Notes: a model not told the origin generated them from the letters alone. A stretch of DNA of 64,000 nt from Hyphomicrobiales bacterium (GCA_002401155.1 NVSG01000001.1:620001-684000), one strand, 5' to 3'; positions 44,776 through 54,576 are shown, numbered from the stretch's first letter. Made by a program: numbers and translations.

Positions 44776-45327
44776 TCAATTCCTGCCAATCACTCGATGA
44801 GTCAATTCAAACATTCGCGTTTTTAGTTGTTCTTCCAAATTCGGCGCACCTGAATCTATCCATTGCTGGATCAGCGCAAACACACCGCCAAGAGTGAAAT
44901 CTATCTGATCATCACTCGCAGATATTTTTGCATCATCCAGCTCATGCCTGAACACATCACGCATAACCGATTTAAATCGCGATAGAATAACCTGACCGGA
45001 AATGGAGCAATTGGCATAATAATAAAGCTCTCTGCTTTCAGAGATATGATCCACCAGCCATGAGAGTGTAACAAATTCACCCTCTGCACGCCGCTCTTGA
45101 GTAACCAAGTCTTTGATCTCATCTTCACGCGAGACAAACACGTGATCGAGTAAAGCAATTTTGTTATCGAAATGGACATAGAACGAAGACCGCGCCACAT
45201 CTGCCCGATCGCAAATCATCTGGATTGAGATGTCGTCCCAATTGGTCTCGTGGAGAAGTCCAACCATTGCCAATCTCAGGCTCTCGCGGGTTCGCCTGAT
45301 CCGGCGATCTTCTGTCTTATCAGTCAT
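44776..45327 (-). CDS. TetR-family transcriptional regulator
   Basis: Regulator of 183 aa. The N-terminal helix-turn-helix is 'WDDISIQMICDRADVARSSFYVHFDNK' in two parts: 'DDISIQMICDRADVARS' and the TetR-typical 'SFYVHFDNKIALLDH' (about 34-63). The C-terminal half is the variable ligand-binding and dimer part. It is divergent from the fatty acid hydroxylase-type gene across 117 bp, so that gene is its most likely target. No clear operator palindrome was found. Confidence 0.85.
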   Translation of the reverse strand: MTDKTEDRRIRRTRESLRLAMVGLLHETNWDDISIQMICDRADVARSSFYVHFDNKIALLDHVFVSREDEIKDLVTQERRAEGEFVTLSWLVDHISESRELYYYANCSISGQVILSRFKSVMRDVFRHELDDAKISASDDQIDFTLGGVFALIQQWIDSGAPNLEEQLKTRMFELTHRVIGRN

Positions 45328-45444
45328 AAAATCACTTTCTGTCCGATAACCTGCATACCAATCCCAACACGTCCTTCGATAAAACCTCTAACTGGATAAT
45401 CGTCCGAAACCGGACACTTATCCATAAATTTAAATGAGGCTCCC

Positions 45445-46347
45445 ATGACGCAAACTTCTTCAACACCTGCTCCCCCCTCTTTTGCCCGCACAACTATTCG
45501 CTGGGGTTTATACCCATTCAGCTGGGGCATTATCCTTGCTGCTTTTTATCTAATTCAAACCTCGGCAGCAGATCCGCGAACCATATGGGGCGTCACCGCC
45601 GGCACGCTCGCCGTACTTTATCTAGTCATCGAATTCTTTTTCCCCTATGAGCGCCGATGGGTCATGTCGTGGCGATCATTTCTGGCTGACCTAAAATTCA
45701 TCGTTGGAAACAATCTGACCATTGCTGCCCTGTCGGCTTTGTTGGCAATGTTCACAATCACCATCTCCGGCGATCTGAGCGGTCCCGCAAGCAATTGGTC
45801 TCAACCAATTCAATTGGTCGCCTGCCTGCTGATATTCGAAGCGTGTAATTATACAATTCACCGCTTCATGCATGAAGGGCGCGGAGGGTTCGGGCGCTTC
45901 CTGTGGCGCACCCATTCCGTGCACCATCTGCCGCCAAGGCTTTATCTGGTGATGCATGCCGTGTTCCACCCAATCAACGGTATCATCATTCAGGGCATGG
46001 TTATCGTCACCCCGATTTGGCTGATGGGATACGATCAGGAAGTGGTTGTGATGTTCCTAATCATCAACGGAATGCACGGCCTGATCAGCCATTTCAACGT
46101 AGATGTGCGAATGGGATGGGCCAATTATTTATTCATTGGCCCGGAACTGCACCGCTATCATCACAGCGCTAATTTTAACGAGGCAAAAAACTACGGAGCA
46201 ACACTCTCGATCTACGATCAGCTATTCGGCACATTCATCTACCATCCCGGCGTACCGCCGAAAGAGCTAGGCGTTCATCCAGATACCGGTCTGCCGGAAT
46301 ATGAGCGTTTTATCGAAGTGATGACATTGCCGTTTCGCAAGGTTTAA
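45445..46347 (+). CDS. Sterol desaturase / fatty acid hydroxylase family membrane enzyme
   Basis: Di-iron membrane oxygenase (300 aa) with four or more hydrophobic segments. The histidine clusters for the di-iron site are all present: 'HRFMHEG', 'RTHSVHHLPP', 'HAVFHP' and 'HRYHHSANFNEAKNYG'. Family members hydroxylate or desaturate lipids such as fatty acids, sterols or carotenoids. The tail 'LFGTFIYHPG' is common in bacterial versions. It is convergent with the OMA tautomerase gene (4-bp overlap) and probably controlled by the divergent TetR. The substrate is unknown. Confidence 0.85.
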   Translation: MTQTSSTPAPPSFARTTIRWGLYPFSWGIILAAFYLIQTSAADPRTIWGVTAGTLAVLYLVIEFFFPYERRWVMSWRSFLADLKFIVGNNLTIAALSALLAMFTITISGDLSGPASNWSQPIQLVACLLIFEACNYTIHRFMHEGRGGFGRFLWRTHSVHHLPPRLYLVMHAVFHPINGIIIQGMVIVTPIWLMGYDQEVVVMFLIINGMHGLISHFNVDVRMGWANYLFIGPELHRYHHSANFNEAKNYGATLSIYDQLFGTFIYHPGVPPKELGVHPDTGLPEYERFIEVMTLPFRKV

Positions 46348-47396
46348 AACACAAATCCATCAAACAATTTACGCGCCGTACGAAGCATCGCGGCGCGTTT
46401 AACGGAGCCATCCCCATCCAAATCCAAAATGGTAGTGGTCGCACCGGTTGGGTGCTCGATCAATAATTCCTTGCGATTACCCGCTGGAATATCCGCCAGT
46501 TTCGCCGCTGGTCCATCTTCAAGCAAACAGGCAGTCGCCACACTAACCGCACCCAAAACACCAATCGAAGCATGACAGCGGTGCGGGATAAATGTCCGCG
46601 TAGTGATTGTGCCACCATTTTTAGGAGGTGCCACAAGCGTCATTTTCGGTGTGGATTTTTCCGATACATCACCAAGGTTCATCATCGGCCCGACCTGCAA
46701 GCGGATAGCCTCCAACCTTTCCTTAAGCTCCGTATCACCATCCAGCGTATCGCGATCTTCATAGCCGGTAATGCCAAAATCACTGGCCGCCAAAACAACC
46801 ACCGGCATACCATTATCAATCAGGGTGACTGAAATTCCATCCACCACGTCAACAGCATTGCCCGTCGGCAAAAGCGCACCGCAACTTGATCCAGCCGTAT
46901 CCTGAAACGCCAGCGGAACAGGCGCAGAAGTTCCCGGCACTCCGTCAATACTCGCATCGCCTGAATAGCTGACATTGCCGCCCGGCGTTTCCACTGTAGC
47001 AATTGCCGATTGGCCCGTATTTTCCATATAGATAGAGACTTCGGTCTGACCATCGCTGGCCTCAACCAAACCACGCTCAATCGCAAAGGGCCCGACACCG
47101 GAAAGAATATTGCCACAATTTTGCGCATCCGTGACGATTGCTTTATCGACAAAAACCTGAAGGAACAGATAGTCCACATCGATCCCTTCACGCTCAGACT
47201 TTTTGACCACCGCAACTTTCGAAGTCAGCGGATCAGCCCCGCCCATACCGTCAATCTGGCGGTCATCCGGCGAACCCATAATACGCAGCAGCAACGCATC
47301 GCGCTCGGCTACATCATCCGGCAAGTCTTCGGCCAGAAAATAACCGCCCTTCGAGGTTCCTCCCCGCATCCACATGCAGCGTGTGCCGTCAGACAT
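46344..47396 (-). CDS. galD: 4-oxalomesaconate tautomerase (GalD/LigU-like, PrpF family)
   Basis: PrpF-family isomerase (350 aa). Family blocks are 'RCMWMRGGTSKGGYFL' at the start, 'QIDGMGGADPLTSKVAVV' and 'AQNCGNILSGVGPFAIERGL', the last containing the catalytic Cys region, plus 'HRCHASIGVLGAVSVA' later. PrpF proteins isomerise aconitate-type acids. The GalB- and GalC-like partners upstream make 4-oxalomesaconate the likely substrate. I use the ATG at 47396, 10 bp after AAGGGG; a TTG two codons earlier is possible. It is the last gene of the aromatic operon. Confidence 0.85.
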   Translation of the reverse strand: MSDGTRCMWMRGGTSKGGYFLAEDLPDDVAERDALLLRIMGSPDDRQIDGMGGADPLTSKVAVVKKSEREGIDVDYLFLQVFVDKAIVTDAQNCGNILSGVGPFAIERGLVEASDGQTEVSIYMENTGQSAIATVETPGGNVSYSGDASIDGVPGTSAPVPLAFQDTAGSSCGALLPTGNAVDVVDGISVTLIDNGMPVVVLAASDFGITGYEDRDTLDGDTELKERLEAIRLQVGPMMNLGDVSEKSTPKMTLVAPPKNGGTITTRTFIPHRCHASIGVLGAVSVATACLLEDGPAAKLADIPAGNRKELLIEHPTGATTTILDLDGDGSVKRAAMLRTARKLFDGFVF

Positions 47397-47410
47397 TTTC
47401 AAATTTCCCC

Positions 47411-48082
47411 TTAGATATATTTCAGACCCTTCGCCTCAAGGTCCTCACGCATGCCGTAAACATCAAGACCAAGCTCGCCATTTAGGAACTTTGCACGATT
47501 GATCTCTTCTTTTTTTATACGCGCTTCGGAGGCAATAATGGCAGCAGGAACCGTTTCGCGAGGCACAATACAAACCCCGTCATCATCAGCAACAACCACG
47601 TCCCCCGGCATAATATGTTGACCGGCACAAACCAGCGGTAGATTAACATCTCCCAACGATGCCTTCACGGTTCCCTGCGCAGAAATATACCGCGACCAAA
47701 CGGGAAAACCCATCTCTTCAAGTTCACGCAAATCGCGACACCCAGCTTCGATAATCAAGCCGCGCACGCCGCGCTGTTTCAGCGCCGTTGCAAACAAATC
47801 ACCGAAATAACCAGCATCACTCATCGAGGTCGGCGATACCACCAGAACATCGCCCTCTTGGCATTGTTCAACCACCACATGGATCATGTAATTATCTGCA
47901 GGCGGAATGGAAACCGTCACCGCGTTTCCGGCAATGCGGGCGCCTTTATAGACGGGGCGCATATAGTTAGCCAAAAGGCCTGTTCGTCCCTGCGCTTCGT
48001 GCACAGTCGCCACGCCAAATTCGGCAAGTTTATCCACATCACCAAGCGGTGTACGCTCGATATTTTTAACAACAACAGCCAT
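47411..48082 (-). CDS. galC: 4-carboxy-4-hydroxy-2-oxoadipate aldolase (GalC/LigK-like, RraA family)
   Basis: Class II pyruvate aldolase of the HMG/CHA aldolase group within the RraA fold (223 aa). The substrate and metal residues are in '[20 protein letters not shown]', with '[14 protein letters not shown]' downstream. It splits the hydrated 4-oxalomesaconate product into pyruvate and oxaloacetate. Its start overlaps the galB-like stop by one base (TAATG) and it is 14 bp upstream of the galD-like start. Confidence 0.87.
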   Translation of the reverse strand: MAVVVKNIERTPLGDVDKLAEFGVATVHEAQGRTGLLANYMRPVYKGARIAGNAVTVSIPPADNYMIHVVVEQCQEGDVLVVSPTSMSDAGYFGDLFATALKQRGVRGLIIEAGCRDLRELEEMGFPVWSRYISAQGTVKASLGDVNLPLVCAGQHIMPGDVVVADDDGVCIVPRETVPAAIIASEARIKKEEINRAKFLNGELGLDVYGMREDLEAKGLKYI

Positions 48083-48813
48083 TACAGTTCCAATGCGGTA
48101 CGAGGATAAACAGACTGGAAACCTTCGGCATGGGTCACCGAATGGCCCGTGGCCATGCCGCCAGAATTGCGACGAAAATGATTGCCGCGGTTCTCAGCAA
48201 CATTGGTATAATAATCCCAAAGATGCTCCTGCCCTTCCATGCACTCAATCGCAGCACGTTTCTTTTCCCAGACAGATGAGATATCGAGAAACACATCAGG
48301 CTTCCATTCCATACGCTCGGTCTGGTGCGGTTCAAACAGATATAACTGCGGTGAACCAAGCACTTTTTCGCCCGGATTGTGGCCCCAAGCCTGCGCAATC
48401 ATACGCACTTCCATAGCAACGGACGTGGTATACATATGGTCCGTATTATACGGGTCATAGCGGGAGTGGCTCATCATAAAGGAAGGTTGGATTTTGCGGA
48501 TCAAATCCACAAGACGATACTTTGCTTCCCGGTCCAGTTCCAAAGGATAATCACCCAGATCAAAAAACTGAATATCGTGCACATCAAGCGCTCTGGCGGC
48601 ATTCTCAGCTTCACGCTGACGTTCGGCTTTCACCTTTTCCAGCGTCATGCCTTCTTTTTTCCAAAGTTTGGCACTCTCGCCGCGCTCTCCATAGGAAAGA
48701 CAAACAACGGTAACATCATAGCCCTTCTCTTCGTGCAGCGCGATCGCCCCGCCACAACGCCAGACAAAATCGGCCGAATGGGCGCTGATAATCAATGCAG
48801 TCTTATTACTCAT
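48082..48813 (-). CDS. galB: 4-oxalomesaconate hydratase, PIG-L type (GalB-like)
   Basis: Metal-dependent hydratase (243 aa) of the PIG-L/LmbE fold. The N-terminal metal motif reads '[17 protein letters not shown]', with HSAD in place of the usual HPDD. As I recall, that variant is also found in GalB of Pseudomonas putida. Further blocks are '[16 protein letters not shown]' and '[20 protein letters not shown]', which supplies the later histidines. It hydrates 4-oxalomesaconate before aldol cleavage. It lies 12 bp after the dioxygenase gene. Confidence 0.87.
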   Translation of the reverse strand: MSNKTALIISAHSADFVWRCGGAIALHEEKGYDVTVVCLSYGERGESAKLWKKEGMTLEKVKAERQREAENAARALDVHDIQFFDLGDYPLELDREAKYRLVDLIRKIQPSFMMSHSRYDPYNTDHMYTTSVAMEVRMIAQAWGHNPGEKVLGSPQLYLFEPHQTERMEWKPDVFLDISSVWEKKRAAIECMEGQEHLWDYYTNVAENRGNHFRRNSGGMATGHSVTHAEGFQSVYPRTALEL

Positions 48814-48825
48814 ATTCGTAAATCC

Positions 48826-49779
48826 TTATTCGCCAACAGGCGGCGTGCCGTGTGTATGGAAACTTGCAATGGTCTGAAGGCCCCATGCCTGACCTTTTTT
48901 GCGTTCGTCTTCTGTCCACGTCACTGTTTCCCAGTCAGGTTGCATGATAAGCCTTGCACCCGCATTGGCAATCTCAACACGGTTCCCGGCAGGTTCGTAC
49001 ACATATAAAAAGAACGTGCCTTGAATGGCGTGTTTGTGGGGACCGGTTTCAATGAAAACATCGTTTTCAAGAAAGATATCAGCCGCGCGAAGAACATCTT
49101 CCCGGCAATCCACCGCATAAGTCACATGGTGAAAACGACCACTAGAACCGGTATGATCGCCGGAATAAGCCACATCATAACTCTTATTGTTCACCGTAAA
49201 CCAGCACGCACCATAATTGCCATTATCAAGCAAAATCTGTTCGGTAATACGCGAACCCAGCGCCTTCGGCATCCATTCGCGAATGGCACCAATATCGCTA
49301 GCCAGCAAATTGATATGATCAATCCGGCGCACAGCGCACCCTCGCCCATGATAACGCTGAGCGATATTTTTCAACGCCGGTTTCTCGTTTTCCGGTGCAA
49401 CATATTTCACCGTGTCATAATAAAGTTCGAACAGATGTCCGTCCGGGTCGGTAAACTGATAGGCGCGTCCATGTCCCATGTCGCCCTCAACCCAACCGAT
49501 GCCGCAGCCCATTTCTTCAATCACAGCAACGCGCCGCGCCAATGCTTCGGGCGATGCACAACGATAACCGATATGGCCAACGCCAGTAGTATCAGCCGCC
49601 GTTAGCTTCAATGTATGAAATTCATAATCATCATAGGCCCGAAGATAAACTGAATCTCCCTCACGCCCACTTTCGGTCAGTCCGTAAACATTCACAAAAA
49701 AAGCGAGGCTTTCATCGAATTTATCGGTCAGCAATTCCACATGCCCCAAATGAGCAACGTCATAGCAAGGTTCAGTCAT
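48826..49779 (-). CDS. Type I (VOC) extradiol ring-cleavage dioxygenase
   Basis: Two-domain VOC dioxygenase (317 aa) like catechol 2,3-dioxygenases. The catalytic domain holds the 2-His-1-Glu iron site: His in 'RRIDHINLLASD', His in 'GRFHHVTYAV' and Glu in 'GNRVEIANAG'. The N-terminal domain is the structural repeat. The start at 49779 is preceded by a GGAG site; an open frame extends to 49824. It is the first gene of the operon with galB-, galC- and galD-like genes. Gallate dioxygenases that make 4-oxalomesaconate are normally of the unrelated LigB type, so this gene may encode a non-homologous replacement. Confidence 0.85.
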   Translation of the reverse strand: MTEPCYDVAHLGHVELLTDKFDESLAFFVNVYGLTESGREGDSVYLRAYDDYEFHTLKLTAADTTGVGHIGYRCASPEALARRVAVIEEMGCGIGWVEGDMGHGRAYQFTDPDGHLFELYYDTVKYVAPENEKPALKNIAQRYHGRGCAVRRIDHINLLASDIGAIREWMPKALGSRITEQILLDNGNYGACWFTVNNKSYDVAYSGDHTGSSGRFHHVTYAVDCREDVLRAADIFLENDVFIETGPHKHAIQGTFFLYVYEPAGNRVEIANAGARLIMQPDWETVTWTEDERKKGQAWGLQTIASFHTHGTPPVGE

Positions 49780-50185
49780 TTTCAATCTCCAACACTTTTG
49801 CATGAATCTCACATAGTGATACAATTATTCAAAATTTTAAACCATAGGACAACATGACCTAATTGCACAATTTAGTATATGAACCTTGCGAAAACCTAAC
49901 AATTCGATATTTAGCCAGTAGCAAATAGACAACTTTATTTTTTTAGTGTCCATTGAATTTGTAATGCTGTTTCGAGAGGTGGAATATTTTATATCTCTCA
50001 AACAAGCGCACTTATAATCAAAATTTATAATGACAAACCTTTCCCGCTTACAGCAGGTGTTTTTCCAAAATATTACAAATCTTTAGATTGTGATCAGCTA
50101 AAAAGAATATCTTGGCTACATTACGCCATTTCAAAATCTTGAATTGCAGGCTCACCAGATAAGTGAATCCAAAAAAGGAATAACA
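49780..50185. other. AT-rich divergent region between the dioxygenase and DUF336 genes
   Basis: About 400 bp with low G+C and several TATAAT-like sequences. It presumably carries the promoters of the aromatic operon (leftward) and the DUF336 gene (rightward). A GAGA...TCTC inverted pair lies around 49970-50000. No regulator gene is next to it, and I found no open frame or RNA gene. Confidence 0.4.
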
Positions 50186-50611
50186 ATGCTGACAATCAAA
50201 CGTATCGAACAATCCGAAGCTCAAATCCTCATTGCAGGTGCTCGCGAAAAAGCCACCGAAATCGGCATTCCCATGTGCATCGCCATCACCGATGAATCAG
50301 GAAATCTGGTTGCCTTTGAGCGCATGGATGGTGGCAAGGTGACCAGCATCACCATCGCAATCGACAAATCCTTCACAGCCTCGGCCGCAAAAAAGGCAAC
50401 TCAGGGCTATGGCGACATCTCAAATTCCGGCGGCGTAACCCACGGCATCAACTCATCCATCGGCGGACGTTTGATGGTGGTTGGCGGCGGCATACCGGTT
50501 GAAGTTGGTGGAGATGTGGTTGCAGGCATCGGCCTAAGCTCCGGCACCCCGGCTCAAGATATTGAATGCGCACAGGCAGGCATCGATAAATTAATGGCTC
50601 ATCTAGGCTAA
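50186..50611 (+). CDS. GlcG/HbpS-family protein (DUF336)
   Basis: Protein of 141 aa with the DUF336 fold. It has 'MCIAITDESGNLVAFERMDG' in the first half and 'IGGRLMVVGGGIPVEVGGDVVAGIGLSSG' in the second. Members include HbpS, a heme- and iron-binding sensor protein, and GlcG of the glycolate locus; many occur beside aromatic catabolic genes without known function. The ATG at 50186 follows AAGGAA. It lacks a signal peptide. Its position divergent from the ring-cleavage operon suggests a linked but unknown role. Confidence 0.82.
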   Translation: MLTIKRIEQSEAQILIAGAREKATEIGIPMCIAITDESGNLVAFERMDGGKVTSITIAIDKSFTASAAKKATQGYGDISNSGGVTHGINSSIGGRLMVVGGGIPVEVGGDVVAGIGLSSGTPAQDIECAQAGIDKLMAHLG

Positions 50612-50625
50612 CTCATAGCCTCAAG

Positions 50626-50943
50626 TCATGCGGCCCGGTGCTTTTTCAAACGCATTCGGGCCAGCATCCTTACGGTTTCGCATTGCTCGTGTTCAGATTT
50701 CAAATTATCGATCAGGGAAACAATCTCCGGCTCGGCAACATCATTTTCCCGATGAAACGCTTCCGTCACCCGCACAATGATATCGATAACACCGGGGAAA
50801 CAACTACAGCATTTCCCGCGCTGTTGCATGGTATGATAAACCTGCACAGGAACAATCAGGCGATACGCATCCTCGGCCAAAAGGTCCAGAACTGCCTGCT
50901 CAATTTCCTTGTCGGAAATGATATTACAACTGCAAACAATCAC
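50626..50943 (-). CDS. Bacterioferritin-associated ferredoxin-like 2Fe-2S protein
   Basis: Protein of about 105 aa. It has the BFD-like pattern 'VCSCNIISDKEIEQAV' and 'GKCCSCFPGVIDIIV', whose four main cysteines bind a 2Fe-2S cluster. It is longer than Escherichia coli Bfd and has an extra C-terminal helix. Bfd passes electrons to bacterioferritin to release iron. I chose the GTG at 50943, which places the first cysteine near the N-terminus as usual; the frame is open to an ATG at 51012. It is convergent with the DUF336 gene. Confidence 0.75.
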   Translation of the reverse strand: MIVCSCNIISDKEIEQAVLDLLAEDAYRLIVPVQVYHTMQQRGKCCSCFPGVIDIIVRVTEAFHRENDVAEPEIVSLIDNLKSEHEQCETVRMLARMRLKKHRAA

Positions 50944-51051
50944 ACGAAAACTACCTGAAAATTTAATCCAGAGTGATATTGGCCTATTTGGACAAAAAAT
51001 GTCAAGTTTCATTGAAACTGATATCTGAAATTGGTAAACGCCAAAATTGAT

Positions 51052-51091
51052 AACAAAACGGGCCGATTCTAACGGATCGGCCCGTTTTGTT
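51052..51091 (-). terminator. Terminator of the tetraheme cytochrome operon
   Basis: A 16-bp perfect inverted repeat AACAAAACGGGCCGAT/ATCGGCCCGTTTTGTT around an 8-base loop. The G+C-rich core is flanked by A/T runs on both sides. It sits 24 bp past the cytochrome stop and would end transcription of the caspase-to-cytochrome operon. Confidence 0.92.
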
Positions 51092-51114
51092 TTCGCTTCA
51101 TTTGAAGTCGAATA

Positions 51115-54100
51115 TTACTTCACGTTGAACGAAACCATGTGGAAGGCAGTATCGCCTTTCGATTTCGCAACTTTCTTGGCCAGATTAAACGCAATACCTC
51201 TGGTCGCCGTTTTACCGGAAGCCTTGGCAATTTTCAGCGCCTGCTCCTTGGTTATCCTTTGCGCCCCCAGCCCACCTTCACGGCAGAACAGAATGAGGGT
51301 TTCATCGTGACCGGGTTCATCGAACTCGATATTTCCAGAGCCCACATCCGGGATACGCTTGGCAATACCCGGTTCAAGGATTGCATTGCCAATCAGTTGG
51401 TCCGGGAACAATTCCACATTGCCACTGGATTCAACATAGAGGATTTGCAACTCGCACTGACGATTGGCCGTCACTTCAAAGGAAAGCTTATCCTTCACTT
51501 TCACATTTGTAGAAGTAACTTTCACCGAAAGCGTTAGCCTTTTGCCATTGGCATAAGCTGGCTGCTGATAGGCAGGAATAGCCGTCTTATAGCTTGGCAC
51601 CTTGCCTATGGTAGCAATTTTGTAAGAGCTCTCTGAATTGGTAGTATCGGTCTTAGTAGCATCAGCAACATTCTCGCTACCATCGCTGTAATAGCGCAGA
51701 GGTTTCAAACCAAGCAATGGCTCGGCCAGATAGGCAAACTGCTCTTCCACTTCAAAGCGAGCAATTTTCTTGCCTCCGCGCAGCTGGATCAACCATGAGG
51801 TCGCCAATCTGACCGCTTCCACATCTGAAGTTTTTTCAACCGTTTCGCGGAATTTATCAGCGCTCATGCCAAATTCGGCAGCCAACTCATCAACATCCAG
51901 ATCATCTTCATAAAGATCCGCATACCAGGTTATAATCTCCTGCTCGCCTACACCCATTTTGGCACGAAGAGATTTATCGGGAGCAATTTCAGTTGCACCA
52001 ATTTTATCAAGAGCCACAAGGAATTGATCCCTGTCTTTCTTGAACTTGGCATCCAGCTCAACCTGTTCCACATACATCTCCAGAAGCAATTCCCTCTGGG
52101 GCTGACTGAACAAATTGGTGGTCTCGATATGGGAGCGGAATTGATCCCGTTTATAAAGCACACCTTCCGAGTGGCACTCAAAACAAGACCTGCCATTGAT
52201 AATGGTAATGCCCTTGTTTTTCGGCCGTATCTGATAGGACACAACTTTCTCAGGCGCATCATCCAGACGGTCACCGGCGGCGGTTGAGAGATAATAACCC
52301 TGCATCCCGTTAGGCAAAGAAAATATCATTTCCCCACCATCATGCGCAAAGGAGGTCAATCCGGTATCAAGCGGTTCAACGTTTTTCGGACCATGCGGGT
52401 GAGCCCGCAAATTGCCAAGGCCAGTACTTTTAGCCATGTCATATGACTTCCAGTAATAGCCGCCCTGAGGCAATTCATGGCGTTCAATCATCCGGTTATT
52501 GGCTGATACTGCCGAAGCCCCCTGATTGAAACCTGCACGCATAACCCGGCGTCTGGTGATATTGTCTTCCACATCAATATGAAGCACGTTTTTCTCGAAC
52601 TCCTGAATGTTTTTAGGCAATTCCAGCAGCGCATGATAGATTTTTGGTTTTCCGGCATTGGCCATAAACCAGTCTGTACGCATGATCGGAATAGAAGCGC
52701 CAGTCACGTTCACAAGCGCGGCAAGCGCTGTGTCGCTCTCAGTGCTGATACCAAATGGATAGGCAGTTTCAAGCACGCCCCATTTCTTATCATCCCATGC
52801 CAGATCGCGAATATCGACCCGCACCAGCAGTTCCTTCGTGGCTGCAACAGCCGTTGGCACCAACATAGAATTGCCACGCGAAACTGAATTCAACAACTTG
52901 CGAAAACCAGACTTATAAAGGTCCAGCCGCTTAGCGAACATAGCGTCATTTTCGCAAGGAAAACGCCCATTATACTGGTAGCGATAGCTGAAATAACGCA
53001 CAAATTTCCGGTCCAGTTCACTGACTGTATCAATATCGCGCAATGCTGCCTGAATGAAATCCGTACGCGAAACAACTTTACGCATACGAGGCGGAGGTGC
53101 CAATGCAGTGGCAACGCTCACAGGCGTTGTTGATTGTTTTGCACCAAGCGCTGTAATCCAGCTTGCCAAACCTGCGATCTCTTCATCACTAGGACGTGGC
53201 CCTTTTGGCATACGTCCATTTGCAATGGAGGTGAACATCGGAGATTTTGATGGATCACCGGGCGTAATAAATGCCGCATTGGTGGCAATAGAAGACATAT
53301 CACCCGATGGGTAAATCCGTTCAGATGATGACCCCGGCCCATGACAATTACGGCAATATTTGCCCATAAACTCATCCGCCTGATCCTCAAATTCGTTGAC
53401 ACTTGCAGATACATTAACTGCCGTAGCGCTAGCATCAGCACCAATGGAATTGGTCGTTGCATCACACGTCGCGACAATCAGCTTGGGTTTCTCAAATTTG
53501 ACTTCTTTACCCGTGATATAGGCAAACATCGCCAGACGATCTGCAGGTTCAAGTTCGGCAGTTTCCTGAGCAATTTTTCTCATAATAGGATCGCTTAGCG
53601 GCTTACCGCTTAACTTCTTGCCATCCATCATAGTGCCTTTGGTAAACACTGTTGCTTTACCAAGAGAGGCGAGTTTTGCCTTGTGAATGGCCGGGGCAAA
53701 CGCACCGGTCAGTCCCTTATTACCAGCCAAATGCTCTTCTTTTTTCAATCCATAGGTCACCGACCGAGGCGTGTGACAGTTCCCGCACGCGCCCACATGA
53801 TCGACCAGATATTTACCGCGGCTGATTTGATCTTTCTTGCCGGGCTGCCAGCGCGGCGTATCAAAATTTGCCCGCTTCCAAAGCCCAAGCGCAAAATCGG
53901 TATTAAACGGAAACGAGACTTCACTCGCAGGAACCTTATTGTCAGATTTTTTCAATGTCGCCAGATGTGCTTTCATATCCAGCACATCTTCCGGCTTCAT
54001 TCCGGCATAAGCGGTATAGGGAAAAATCGGCAGATAGTGATGCCCGTCAGGCGCCACACCATTGATCAACGCATTGAGGAAATTAGCATTGGTCCAGCCG

Positions 54101-54447
54101 CCAATACCCTTGGCATGGGACGTAATATTGGGAACATAAACGGCACCGGCAAAGGTCTCCATTTTCAACCCGCCAGAAAGCACACTAAGATCGCTACCAG
54201 TAGTGTGGCACGAGGCACAACCGGCAGCTTTTACCAACGTCTTGCCATTGGCAAGATCAGCCTTATAGCCGCTATAGGCATCAGGTTTAAACAAATCATT
54301 CGCCGCATATACGGGGGTAGCAGCAGAAGCGCCGATGAACATGACAAGGCAGGCGACGATCTTTTTCATCACGCTTTCAGCCATGGGCTTACGCGTATAC
54401 CCCGCTGGGAAACCTGCATTTTTACTACGATCTAACTTGTCAGTCAT
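51115..54447 (-). CDS. Large tetraheme c-type cytochrome with C-terminal DUF4384 domain
   Basis: Exported protein of 1110 aa. Residues 27-48 form a signal peptide core, preceded by an unusually long 26-residue n-region; the ATG at 54447 has a good GGGAGAG site. Four CxxCH heme sites occur: CASCH (77), CGNCH (221), CRNCH (365) and CFECH (755). The first two sit in tandem cytochrome c domains and the third in a separate one. Residues 460-750 are an unrecognised domain ('DIRDLAWDDKKWGVLETAYPFG'). A DUF4384-like domain follows at about 965-1055 ('ELQILYVESSGNVELFPDQL'). It is likely a periplasmic electron carrier or oxidoreductase. It is the last gene of the caspase/OmpA/flavocytochrome operon. 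Confidence 0.85.
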   Translation of the reverse strand: MTDKLDRSKNAGFPAGYTRKPMAESVMKKIVACLVMFIGASAATPVYAANDLFKPDAYSGYKADLANGKTLVKAAGCASCHTTGSDLSVLSGGLKMETFAGAVYVPNITSHAKGIGGWTNANFLNALINGVAPDGHHYLPIFPYTAYAGMKPEDVLDMKAHLATLKKSDNKVPASEVSFPFNTDFALGLWKRANFDTPRWQPGKKDQISRGKYLVDHVGACGNCHTPRSVTYGLKKEEHLAGNKGLTGAFAPAIHKAKLASLGKATVFTKGTMMDGKKLSGKPLSDPIMRKIAQETAELEPADRLAMFAYITGKEVKFEKPKLIVATCDATTNSIGADASATAVNVSASVNEFEDQADEFMGKYCRNCHGPGSSSERIYPSGDMSSIATNAAFITPGDPSKSPMFTSIANGRMPKGPRPSDEEIAGLASWITALGAKQSTTPVSVATALAPPPRMRKVVSRTDFIQAALRDIDTVSELDRKFVRYFSYRYQYNGRFPCENDAMFAKRLDLYKSGFRKLLNSVSRGNSMLVPTAVAATKELLVRVDIRDLAWDDKKWGVLETAYPFGISTESDTALAALVNVTGASIPIMRTDWFMANAGKPKIYHALLELPKNIQEFEKNVLHIDVEDNITRRRVMRAGFNQGASAVSANNRMIERHELPQGGYYWKSYDMAKSTGLGNLRAHPHGPKNVEPLDTGLTSFAHDGGEMIFSLPNGMQGYYLSTAAGDRLDDAPEKVVSYQIRPKNKGITIINGRSCFECHSEGVLYKRDQFRSHIETTNLFSQPQRELLLEMYVEQVELDAKFKKDRDQFLVALDKIGATEIAPDKSLRAKMGVGEQEIITWYADLYEDDLDVDELAAEFGMSADKFRETVEKTSDVEAVRLATSWLIQLRGGKKIARFEVEEQFAYLAEPLLGLKPLRYYSDGSENVADATKTDTTNSESSYKIATIGKVPSYKTAIPAYQQPAYANGKRLTLSVKVTSTNVKVKDKLSFEVTANRQCELQILYVESSGNVELFPDQLIGNAILEPGIAKRIPDVGSGNIEFDEPGHDETLILFCREGGLGAQRITKEQALKIAKASGKTATRGIAFNLAKKVAKSKGDTAFHMVSFNVK

Positions 54448-54576
54448 GTTAACTCTCCCGTATTATTTTTACGTCCGCCCACTAAACCTTGTTTTACACA
54501 TAAGCGGTCCTGTCGCTTAATTTTGTGCGATTATGCACAACTCAACCAAATTCGTTTTTCATCTTGGCTCAGAACC

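Noticed and set aside
50605-50621. AGGCTA/TAGCCT hairpin between the DUF336 and Bfd-like genes
   Set aside because: Short stem overlapping the stop region and no T-run; possible but unsupported as a terminator.
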